In this document: positions 1 to 5,813 of the stretch, piece after piece
Position numbering within the stretch: position 1 is the stretch's first letter
How the letters are laid out: every line of letters starts with the position of its first letter
Origin: Methyloceanibacter sp.
GTDB taxonomy: Bacteria > Pseudomonadota > Alphaproteobacteria > Rhizobiales > Methyloligellaceae
Direction of reading: 5' to 3'
DNA: 11,044 nucleotides
Assembly (NCBI GenBank): GCA_016649675.1
Contig: JAENXG010000060.1
Coordinates: forward strand, 1 to 11,044
Position numbers and translations under genes: made by a program
Notes under the pieces: model-generated
Databases searched by the model: none
Told to the model about the DNA's origin: nothing
Seen by the model: the letters and a program-made list of their open reading frames with translations, nothing else

Positions 1-34
1 CCGAGGCCCCAAAGCGCCCCGAGGCCCCAAGGCG
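1..34. repeat. 18-bp tandem repeat, about two copies, at the window edge
   Basis: CCGAGGCCCCAA occurs at 1-12 and again at 19-30. Positions 1-16 match 19-34 with a single mismatch, so the period is 18 bp. The repeat is in frame with the putative coding start on the minus strand and would encode a hexapeptide repeat. More copies may lie beyond the left edge. Confidence 0.7.
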
Positions 35-70
35 TCCCTGAGCTCGCAACGGCTCGACCGGACCGGACAT
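1..70 (-). CDS. Probable N-terminus of the gene after lpxC (bamD by synteny), partial
   Basis: From an ATG at 68-70 the minus strand stays open to the window edge, giving 23 residues that begin MSGPVEPLRAQ and continue with two near-copies of a six-residue unit (RLGASG, RFGAS-). A strong Shine-Dalgarno, GAGGGG at 75-80, lies 4 nt before the ATG. In many alphaproteobacteria the gene after ftsZ-lpxC is bamD (comL), encoding an outer-membrane assembly lipoprotein. An Arg-containing N-terminus could be the n-region of its signal peptide. The hydrophobic core and lipobox that would prove this lie outside the window, so the identity rests on position only. An upstream in-frame ATG at 128-130 exists but lacks as good a ribosome binding site. 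Confidence 0.42.
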   Translation of the reverse strand, partial: MSGPVEPLRAQGRLGASGRFGAS

Positions 71-331
71 GCTACCCCTCAAAGACCGTCCCCCTCGCGC
101 GCCAAAAGCCCGTCCCTCCGCCAAAATCATCGGATCTAGCAACGCTAGCGCAGACTGCAGCCAACCAACTAGCTGATTATGGTGTTTTTTTGCTCATGGC
201 GCGCTCGCGGGCACGGTTTGCCGACAGGATCCGCCGCCGTGCGGAGCTTTAGCAAGTGCCGCAGCACTGCGCGCCGCGAAAAGCGCTGGCGGCCATGACA
301 GGGTGACCGGCAGACCGGCGTCGAGGCCCGT
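71..331. other. Non-coding region downstream of lpxC
   Basis: No credible gene is visible in these 261 bp. The region holds a small inverted repeat CTAGC-AAC-GCTAG at 136-148, a T7 run at 184-190 in an otherwise GC-rich context, and a 5-bp inverted repeat AGTGC/GCACT at 255-268. On the minus strand the last of these can be drawn as a 7-bp stem with one bulge about 65 nt after the lpxC stop. It has no U-tract behind it, so a terminator cannot be asserted. The spacing suits a promoter for the gene at the left edge, but no convincing -35/-10 pair was found. Confidence 0.5.
75..80 (-). promoter_or_regulatory. Shine-Dalgarno for the left-edge open frame
   Basis: On the minus strand GAGGGG is followed by TAGC and then the ATG at 68-70. 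This is the main reason for choosing that start over the in-frame ATG at 128-130. Confidence 0.5.
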
Positions 332-1282
332 TCAGCTCCGCTCGGGGGCGAAATTCGCAGCCGCGAGACGGTGGCTGAGCTCGGCATGACGAATCTCGCG
401 ATAGCGCGGGGCTTCGATCATCGTCCAAGCGTCGGCATCGGCGAACATGGCCTTGAGCACCAGCGCGTTCAGCCGGTGGCCGCCGCGGCGGGAGCGGTAA
501 GCGCCGAGAATTGGGGCGCCGGCAAGGGCGAGATCGCCCACCGCGTCGAGCGCCTTGTGGCGCACGAACTCGTCGGAGAAGCGCAAGCCCTCGCGGTTGA
601 TGATGCGGTCGTCGCCAATGGCCACGGTGTTCTCGAGAGACGCGCCGAGGGCAAGTCCAGCCGCCCACAGCCGCTCGACGTCCTTCATGAAGCCGAAGGT
701 GCGGGCGCGGGCCAGCTCGCGGCGGAAGGAGCCGGGATTGACGTCGATATCGATCCTCTGGGTCCCGATCAGCGGCGTGTCGAAATCGATCTCCACGTCG
801 AGATGGAAGCCGTTATGCGGGGTCAGCTCGCCATAGGCGCCGCCGTCCTCCACGCGAATCTTCTTCAGCACTTTGAGGAAGCGGCGCGGGCTGTCGAGCT
901 CGGCCAGGCCGACCTCGTCGATGGCCTCGACAAAGCGGGAGGCGCTGCCGTCCATGATCGGCACTTCGCTGCTGTCGATCTCGATCAGCGCGTTGTCGAC
1001 GCCGAGACCGCGCAGAGCCGCGAGCAGGTGCTCGACGGTCGCAACAGAGGCGCCATTGCCGTCACCCAGCACGGTGCACAGCGTCACGCCGGTCACCCAC
1101 CGCTGATCTGCGGCGATCTCGGTGCCGTCGGCATCGCCGTTGGAGAGAAGAAAGCGTAAGCCAGTGTCGCCGTCCGCAGGACAAAGTGCGATGGAGACTG
1201 GCGCTCCGCTGTGAACGCCCGTGCCTGTCAGTGAAATCTCGCTGGCAAGCGTGGTTTGGCGTGCCCCTATGAAACCCTTCAT
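332..1282 (-). CDS. lpxC: UDP-3-O-acyl-N-acetylglucosamine deacetylase
   Basis: LpxC removes the N-acetyl group from UDP-3-O-acyl-GlcNAc, the first committed step of lipid A synthesis, in the cytoplasm. The 316-residue product has the usual family length and starts with the typical QTTLASEISLTGTGVHSG region (residues 9-26). Zinc and catalytic motifs are present: EHLLAALRGLGVDNA (E84, H85), HKALDAVGD (H242, D246) and GGH (H269, the general-acid histidine). The two repeated alpha/beta domains look complete, with no frameshift. The ATG at 1280-1282 is preceded by G-rich sequence (GGGGGCC twice, 10 bp apart) rather than a canonical AGGAGG, so initiation may rely on a weak G-rich Shine-Dalgarno. 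It lies 304 bp downstream of ftsZ and probably has its own promoter. Confidence 0.97.
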   Translation of the reverse strand: MKGFIGARQTTLASEISLTGTGVHSGAPVSIALCPADGDTGLRFLLSNGDADGTEIAADQRWVTGVTLCTVLGDGNGASVATVEHLLAALRGLGVDNALIEIDSSEVPIMDGSASRFVEAIDEVGLAELDSPRRFLKVLKKIRVEDGGAYGELTPHNGFHLDVEIDFDTPLIGTQRIDIDVNPGSFRRELARARTFGFMKDVERLWAAGLALGASLENTVAIGDDRIINREGLRFSDEFVRHKALDAVGDLALAGAPILGAYRSRRGGHRLNALVLKAMFADADAWTMIEAPRYREIRHAELSHRLAAANFAPERS

Positions 1283-1586
1283 GGCCCCCGTCGGCCCCCG
1301 CCGTATTTTGAGTTCCCTACCTAGCCCGAGGAGAGAACCCCGAGCCCCCCATTGATCCGCGATCCCTGGGCACTTTCGACCGGGCTTTTGTCAGCCCTTG
1401 GCTTGTGCCTTTTTGGTCCTGCCGATCAACCTATGAAGAACCTTAACGCTCTGACTGAGGAGCGACAAATCACGGTTTCTTTCACTGTATTACCGGCCAC
1501 GTGGCCTCTTAAGACATTGATATACCATATCTTTCTATGTTCGTCGGTGGACTGATGAGCACGTCTGTTACGATTTCTGTCTGAGC
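1283..1586. other. ftsZ-lpxC intergenic region with small palindromes
   Basis: These 304 bp separate the ftsZ stop from the lpxC start. The half nearest ftsZ (about 1430-1586) is clearly more AT-rich than the surrounding genes. A 67-codon plus-strand open frame (1352-1555) has no family-like sequence and is not called. Symmetric elements seen are GGGCT/AGCCC (1382-1397), CGCTC/GAGCG (1447-1464), a perfect 12-bp palindrome GGCCACGTGGCC (1495-1506) and GATAT-ACC-ATATC (1519-1531). The region should hold the 3' end of the ftsZ transcript and the lpxC promoter. No U-tailed terminator and no good sigma-70 -35/-10 pair could be assigned. Confidence 0.55.
1495..1506. promoter_or_regulatory. Perfect 12-bp palindrome, possible operator
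   Basis: GGCCACGTGGCC is fully self-complementary and lies about 215 bp upstream of the lpxC start. Its centre is about 25 bp from that of a second inverted repeat (1519-1531). Symmetric sites like these often bind dimeric regulators, but no specific regulator is recognised. The 4-nt loop and 4-bp stem make an RNA role less likely. Confidence 0.3.
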
Positions 1587-3404
1587 TCAATTCGCCCGGC
1601 GACGGAGAAAGGCGGGAATCTCGAGGTCGTCCTCGATGTGCGATTCGGCCGGAGCCTCAGCCATCTCGGCAGCCTGCATCCGGGGCTGCGCTTCGATCCG
1701 TTTTGGCACGGGGGCGACGCCTGCCGGCTCGCCTCGTGGCCGGTCGATCCGGATGCCCTTCTGCGCTGCCGCCTGGGCTAATGGCTGGGGCCTGGGCTGG
1801 GCTTGGGGCTGGGGCTGGTGCTGGACCTGTTGCTGTGGCTGAAGCCTGCCTTGGGCTTGCGGCTGGGCCTGCTGCGGCTGAGGCCTGAACGCCTCTGGCG
1901 CAGGGGCAACCCACGTCTGGCCGAACTCGGGCTCACGCTTGGCCGGCATCTCAGCATCGGCTTCCTTGCGAGTCCGGCCGACATTTGCCAGCCGCTCGAG
2001 GAAGCCCACTCTCTTCTTCTGGGCGGCAAGGCCAACCACAGGCACTTGGCCCGCCTGGGCCCTGATCTCGTTCTGGGCGACAAGCGGCAGCTCCTCGACG
2101 CTCGGCATGCGCCGCACGGGGCGGCGGATGGTCGCCGGCGGCGCCGGCTGGAAAGGCCGGGGCTGTGGCGCCGACGCGGGCTTCGGCTGCGTGGGAAGCG
2201 CCATGCCCGTCACCTGCGCGGAGCGTTTCTCGATCGTCACATTGCCGGGGGCGCGCCACACCGGCGGCTCCTTCACAGCTTCATTGGCGGCGAGGACGAT
2301 ACTCGGCTCGTCAAGATCGACAGGAGCACCGGGCAACGTGGCAAGGCCTGCCAGCCGCTCGCTGAGCCTGCCCCTCTCCTGCTGCATCACGGGCTGCTGG
2401 GGCGCGTGCATGATGACTTGCCTGGCGGCCTCGGCGCCAAGAAGGCCAATGCCGGTCGCCACCACGGACACGCGGATCGATCCGTCGAGCTCGTCGTCGA
2501 AGGTCGCGCCGACGATGATGTTGGCGTCGGGGTCGGCTTCGGCGCGCACGCGGCTCGCCGCCTCGTCAACCTCATAAAGGGTGAGGTCGTTGCCGCCGGT
2601 GATGGAGACAAGTAAGCCGCTTGCCCCCTTCATCGACACGTCGTCGATCAGCGGATTGGAGATGGCGGCCTCTGCGGCCTCGATGGCGCGCCGGTCGCCG
2701 CTCGCTTCGCCCGTCCCCATCATCGCCTTGCCCATGCCGGCCATGATGGTGCGGACATCGGCGAAGTCGAGATTGATGAGTCCTTCCTTGACCATGAGAT
2801 CGGTGATGCAGGAGACGCCGGCGCGCAGCACGTCGTCGGCCATGGCGAAGGCGTCGGTGAAGGTGGTCTTCTCGTTGGCCACGCGGAACAGATTCTGGTT
2901 TGGGATGATCAGCAGCGTATCAACGTATTTCTGCAGCTCCTCGATGCCGGCTTCGGCCGCGCGCAAGCGCCGCGAGCCTTCGAACTGGAAGGGCTTGGTG
3001 ACGACGCCGACGGTGAGGATGCCTTCCTCGCGGGAGGCGCGCGCGATGACCGGCGCAGCCCCCGTTCCCGTGCCGCCGCCCATGCCGGCGGTGATGAACA
3101 CCATGTGGCAGCCGACGAGATGGGCCTTGATATCGGCCATGGCCTCTTCGGCAGCGGCCGCACCCACCTCGGGCTTCGACCCCGCGCCGAGGCCTTCGGT
3201 GACGTTCGCCCCCATCTGGATGCGGCGCTCGGCGGTCGCGCTCAGCAAAGCTTGCGCGTCGGTGTTGGCGACCACGAATTCCACGCCTTTGAGACCGCAG
3301 GCGATCATGTTGTTGACGGCATTGCCGCCCGCTCCGCCCACACCGAAGACGGTGATGCGCGGCTTGAGTTCGGTCAAATCTGGAACTCTGAGGTTGATGG
3401 TCAT
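1587..3404 (-). CDS. ftsZ: Cell division protein FtsZ (tubulin-like GTPase, long linker)
   Basis: FtsZ polymerises with GTP at mid-cell into the Z-ring that recruits the divisome. The 605-residue product has a complete GTPase core: the N-terminal VFGVGGAGGNAVNNM region (residues 19-33), the tubulin signature GMGGGTGTGAAPV (107-119), and the T7 catalytic loop NLDFAD (N211, D213, D216). Residues about 335-590 form a long, Pro/Gln/Ala-rich, presumably disordered linker, longer than in E. coli FtsZ (383 residues in total) and typical of Hyphomicrobiales. It carries a conserved-looking island, KKRVGFLERLANVGR (463-477). The protein ends with the conserved peptide DDLEIPAFLRRRAN, which binds FtsA and other partners. 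The start is the ATG at 3402-3404, with GGAAG 6 nt before it. A TTG-started in-frame extension to 3491 is rejected because it has no ribosome binding site and the family begins near MTINL. It follows ftsA after 87 nt. Confidence 0.98.
   Translation of the reverse strand: MTINLRVPDLTELKPRITVFGVGGAGGNAVNNMIACGLKGVEFVVANTDAQALLSATAERRIQMGANVTEGLGAGSKPEVGAAAAEEAMADIKAHLVGCHMVFITAGMGGGTGTGAAPVIARASREEGILTVGVVTKPFQFEGSRRLRAAEAGIEELQKYVDTLLIIPNQNLFRVANEKTTFTDAFAMADDVLRAGVSCITDLMVKEGLINLDFADVRTIMAGMGKAMMGTGEASGDRRAIEAAEAAISNPLIDDVSMKGASGLLVSITGGNDLTLYEVDEAASRVRAEADPDANIIVGATFDDELDGSIRVSVVATGIGLLGAEAARQVIMHAPQQPVMQQERGRLSERLAGLATLPGAPVDLDEPSIVLAANEAVKEPPVWRAPGNVTIEKRSAQVTGMALPTQPKPASAPQPRPFQPAPPATIRRPVRRMPSVEELPLVAQNEIRAQAGQVPVVGLAAQKKRVGFLERLANVGRTRKEADAEMPAKREPEFGQTWVAPAPEAFRPQPQQAQPQAQGRLQPQQQVQHQPQPQAQPRPQPLAQAAAQKGIRIDRPRGEPAGVAPVPKRIEAQPRMQAAEMAEAPAESHIEDDLEIPAFLRRRAN
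1780..1880 (-). repeat. Low-complexity Gln/Pro-coding repeat in the FtsZ linker
   Basis: This stretch encodes FtsZ residues roughly 508-542, where Q, P and A alternate (for example QPQQAQPQAQ and QPQPQAQPRPQ). The DNA is a degenerate tandem array of CAG and CCN-type codons, seen on the plus strand as repeated GGCTGG units. Such tracts are prone to slippage in 3- or 6-bp steps that would keep the frame. Confidence 0.6.
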
Positions 3405-3447
3405 GGCGGTCTTCCGATCCTTAGCGATTGCCCTTGCTTTGGCCCGC

Positions 3448-3472
3448 CCGGCACTTCCCCGCGAAGTGCCGG
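3448..3472 (-). promoter_or_regulatory. Perfect 10-bp inverted repeat in the ftsA-ftsZ gap
   Basis: CCGGCACTTC at 3448-3457 is matched exactly by its reverse complement at 3463-3472 across a 5-nt centre (3458-3462). It lies in the 87-nt gap, about 44 nt upstream of the ftsZ ATG. As RNA it would form a stable GC-rich hairpin with a 5-nt loop. There is no U-tract after it on the minus strand, so it does not look like a simple terminator. Possible roles are an mRNA processing or stability element that sets the FtsZ to FtsA ratio, or a protein binding site. Confidence 0.55.
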
Positions 3473-3491
3473 CGAAACCCTCTTCGTCCAA

Positions 3492-4787
3492 TCAAAAATT
3501 GTCCATTATCCACTCGCCGACCCTGGCGAAATACCCCGTGCCGGTGCGGAGAAAGCGTTGCTCGGCGCGGCCCGAGAGCCGGTCGTCGCCGCGCGACCAT
3601 TGCAGCAGGAGGCCGATCGCCGCAGAGAAATCAGGCGCGGCAGCCACCGCAGGCAGGCCGGCCAAAGACCTTGGAGTGCCAAGCCGCACCGGACGCCCGA
3701 ACATGTTCGCGGCAAGCTCGGACAGGCCGGTGAGCTGGCTGCCGCCGCCGGTCAGCACCAGGTGCTGAGTGACCTCGGAGGCTAATCCGCTCGCCGCAAG
3801 CCGCCGCCGCATCAAATCGAGAATCTGCTCGACGCGCGGCCGGATGATGACGGCGAGCTGCGCCTTGGTGATCTGGTTCAGGCTCGGCTGCCGCGTGCCG
3901 CTGGCCGCAGGATAGGTGATGATCTCGCGCTCGTCTGACAGCGTGGCGAAGGCGGCCCCATGCAGCGTCTTGAGCCGCTCGGCGTAATCGAGAGGTGCGG
4001 CAAGGGTGCGGGCGATGTCGGTGGTGATGCTGTTGCCGCCAAGGGCGATGGCGTCGGCATGGATAAAGTGTCCGTCGGCGAAGGCCGAGAGCGTGGTGGT
4101 GCCGGCGCCGAAATCGATGCAGGCGACGCCGAGCTTGGCCTCGTCCGGCGTGATCACCGAAAGGGCGCTCGCGTAAGGGGCCGCAACGAGGCTCGCAACG
4201 CCGAGATGGCAACGCTCGACGCAAAGCATCACGTTGCGCATGGCCACTTCGTCGGCGCTGACGGCATGCAGGTCGACGGCGAGCCGCTCGCCGCACATGC
4301 CCTGCGGCTCGCTGATGCCGCCATTCTCGTCGATGCGGTAGCTCGTGGGCAGCGCGTGCAGCACGCTCCGCTTGTCGCGGCCGGCATATTGGCGGCCGCC
4401 GGCAAGGAGGCGCAAAATATCTTCCTCGCGCACCGCCCCTGACGGCAGCGCCACGCTCGCCGAGAAGCTCTCGCTCTTGAGGCGTCCGCAGGTGACGGAC
4501 ACATGCACGTCCTCGACGGTGACGCCGGCCATCCGCTCGGCCGCATCCACCGCCGAGCGGATGCAGTGTTCGGCGCTGTCGAGATGGGTGATCATGCCGG
4601 CTTTGAGGCCTTCGGCGCGGGTGTGGTCGAAGCCCAGCACCTCGAACTGCACCGCATCGCCCTTGCCCTCGAACCAGTCCGGAACGGGCGAGGTCTTGAC
4701 GATCAGGCAGCAGATTTTACTCGTGCCGACGTCGAGCGCAGTGACGATGCGCTGGCGCTTGCTCCTGATCGTGGTTGTGTAGACCAT
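3492..4787 (-). CDS. ftsA: Cell division protein FtsA (actin-like membrane anchor of FtsZ)
   Basis: FtsA tethers FtsZ to the inner membrane and passes signals to later divisome proteins. The 431-residue product has the actin-family ATP-binding parts: phosphate-1 VTALDVGTSK (15-24), phosphate-2 VACIDFGAGTTTL (221-233) and adenosine loop LVLTGGGSQLTG (343-354). Residues about 90-180 should form the 1C (SHS2-type) subdomain. The C-terminus, ARVGEWIMDNF, matches the membrane-targeting amphipathic helix of the family. I chose the ATG at 4785-4787: GAGG at 4797-4800 lies 9 nt upstream. A TTG at 4802 would add five residues but has a poor ribosome binding site. It lies 27 nt after ftsQ, and its stop is 87 nt before the ftsZ start. 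Confidence 0.97.
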   Translation of the reverse strand: MVYTTTIRSKRQRIVTALDVGTSKICCLIVKTSPVPDWFEGKGDAVQFEVLGFDHTRAEGLKAGMITHLDSAEHCIRSAVDAAERMAGVTVEDVHVSVTCGRLKSESFSASVALPSGAVREEDILRLLAGGRQYAGRDKRSVLHALPTSYRIDENGGISEPQGMCGERLAVDLHAVSADEVAMRNVMLCVERCHLGVASLVAAPYASALSVITPDEAKLGVACIDFGAGTTTLSAFADGHFIHADAIALGGNSITTDIARTLAAPLDYAERLKTLHGAAFATLSDEREIITYPAASGTRQPSLNQITKAQLAVIIRPRVEQILDLMRRRLAASGLASEVTQHLVLTGGGSQLTGLSELAANMFGRPVRLGTPRSLAGLPAVAAAPDFSAAIGLLLQWSRGDDRLSGRAEQRFLRTGTGYFARVGEWIMDNF

Positions 4788-4800
4788 TCCCCCTGCCCTC
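4788..4800 (-). promoter_or_regulatory. Ribosome binding region deciding the ftsA start
   Basis: On the minus strand GAGGGCAGGGGGA runs directly into the ATG at 4787. GAGG at 9 nt spacing is usable, while the G-rich block touching the ATG is too close. This supports the ATG over the TTG at 4802. Confidence 0.5.
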
Positions 4801-4814
4801 AAAATCCCGTCGTC

Positions 4815-5813
4815 TCAAGTCTTCCTTTTCGGTGCCACCTTGGTGCTCGCCGTCGGCACCTCTGCCGGCACGCTGCCATCGACCGGTGCGGCCGAGGCCG
4901 TCTCGCGTAGGCGCACGGTGACGCGATCGAGCAGCCGCAGATCGACCGCGGCGATCTCGCGCTCGAGCACGCCACGCTCCTGCTCGAGCTTGGCAAGCGA
5001 GGTGAGCGCTTCGGCGACATTGTCGTCGGGAAGCATGATCTCGACGCCGGAGGCGAGCTTCAGCGTCCAGCGCCGGTCCCCGACCCTCAGCGCCGCAACC
5101 AATTTCTGTTTCAGATCGCCATAGGGGGCGAGCGCGTCAAACAAGGACGATGCGCTCTTGCCCGCGCCCTCGCCCACGACGAGGGGAAGATCGGCGTAGG
5201 CTTCGCGCAACGCCGGAGCGAGCACGACGCCCTCGGCGTCGACCACATAGGTCTGGCCATCTTTCTGCCAGACGGCATAGGGAATGCGCTCTTCGACGAG
5301 CACCTGCAAGGTCGAGGGCAGGAGGCGCATAACCTGCGCATGCCTGATCCAGGGCAGCGCCTCGAGCCGCTCTTTGGCGGCGTCGGTATCGAAGCCGAGC
5401 ATCATGGTGTCGGGGCCGGCCTTAAGCGCGGCGGTGATCTCGGCATCGGTCGCGTGGAGCTGGCCCTCGACGGTGATCTTCTTCACGCCGAAGCCCGCAG
5501 CGACGGCGAGATGCTCGACCCCGCCGGTGAACAAGCCGTACACAAGCGCGGTCTGGCCACCGATCCAGGCGCCATAGGCGACAGCGCTGCCAAGGAAGAG
5601 CACGCAGAGGAGCAGCCATTTGCCGCGCGCGAGATCGGGGCCGAGCCGGCCGAGGCGCACCCCTTTGGGGCTCCGCTTGATGACGCGCCGCGTTCCGGCA
5701 AGCACGGGCAGACTACGGGAGGCGCGCGGCTTGGTCGCGATGCCGCGCGCAAGAAGGGTCTGTGATGACCCCTTGCTCCTGGCCTGCCCCTTGCCGGGGT
5801 TTAGCGATTGCAC
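4815..5813 (-). CDS. ftsQ: Cell division protein FtsQ
   Basis: FtsQ is a bitopic inner-membrane protein that links early and late divisome components. The 332-residue product has a long basic cytoplasmic N-terminus (1-65), one transmembrane segment (about 66-84, KWLLLCVLFLGSAVAYGAW) and a periplasmic part. The periplasmic part starts with a POTRA domain (about 110-178, beginning KKITVEGQLHATDAEI and containing LPWIRHAQVMRLLPSTLQV) followed by the FtsQ beta domain (about 179-300). The C-terminal 30 residues are Ala/Pro-rich and probably disordered. The start is GTG at 5811-5813, 13 nt inside the ddl 3' end, with GGAGGA at 5820-5825 and 6 nt spacing. This indicates translational coupling to ddl. 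Confidence 0.96.
   Translation of the reverse strand: MQSLNPGKGQARSKGSSQTLLARGIATKPRASRSLPVLAGTRRVIKRSPKGVRLGRLGPDLARGKWLLLCVLFLGSAVAYGAWIGGQTALVYGLFTGGVEHLAVAAGFGVKKITVEGQLHATDAEITAALKAGPDTMMLGFDTDAAKERLEALPWIRHAQVMRLLPSTLQVLVEERIPYAVWQKDGQTYVVDAEGVVLAPALREAYADLPLVVGEGAGKSASSLFDALAPYGDLKQKLVAALRVGDRRWTLKLASGVEIMLPDDNVAEALTSLAKLEQERGVLEREIAAVDLRLLDRVTVRLRETASAAPVDGSVPAEVPTASTKVAPKRKT

Noticed and set aside
120..190. Possible promoter for the left-edge gene (TTGGCT with TGCTAG at 17-nt spacing; CATAAT near the A7 tract)
   Set aside because: Each candidate matches the consensus poorly in at least one hexamer, too weak to annotate.
371..1159. 262-codon plus-strand open frame opposite lpxC, and similar long antisense frames opposite ftsZ and murC
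   Set aside because: These are mirror frames of highly GC-rich coding sequence, with no domain-like features of their own.
1382..1412. Plus-strand terminator-like GGGCT/AGCCC hairpin followed by GCCTTTTTGG
   Set aside because: No plus-strand gene precedes it, the stem is only 5 bp, and the T-run would not serve the minus-strand ftsZ transcript.
1352..1555. 67-codon plus-strand open frame between ftsZ and lpxC
   Set aside because: No recognisable protein features, its composition is that of intergenic DNA, and no convincing ribosome binding site was seen.
3405..3491. In-frame 29-codon extension of ftsZ starting at a TTG adjacent to the ftsA stop
   Set aside because: No ribosome binding site before the TTG, the extension is unlike known FtsZ N-termini, and it contains the inverted repeat; the ATG at 3404 with GGAAG upstream fits the family.
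3421..5811. Shared 11-mer TTAGCGATTGC near the ftsQ start (5801-5811) and in the ftsA-ftsZ gap (3421-3431)
   Set aside because: Several 11-bp matches are expected by chance in 11 kb, and in one case it is fixed by the ddl C-terminal codons.
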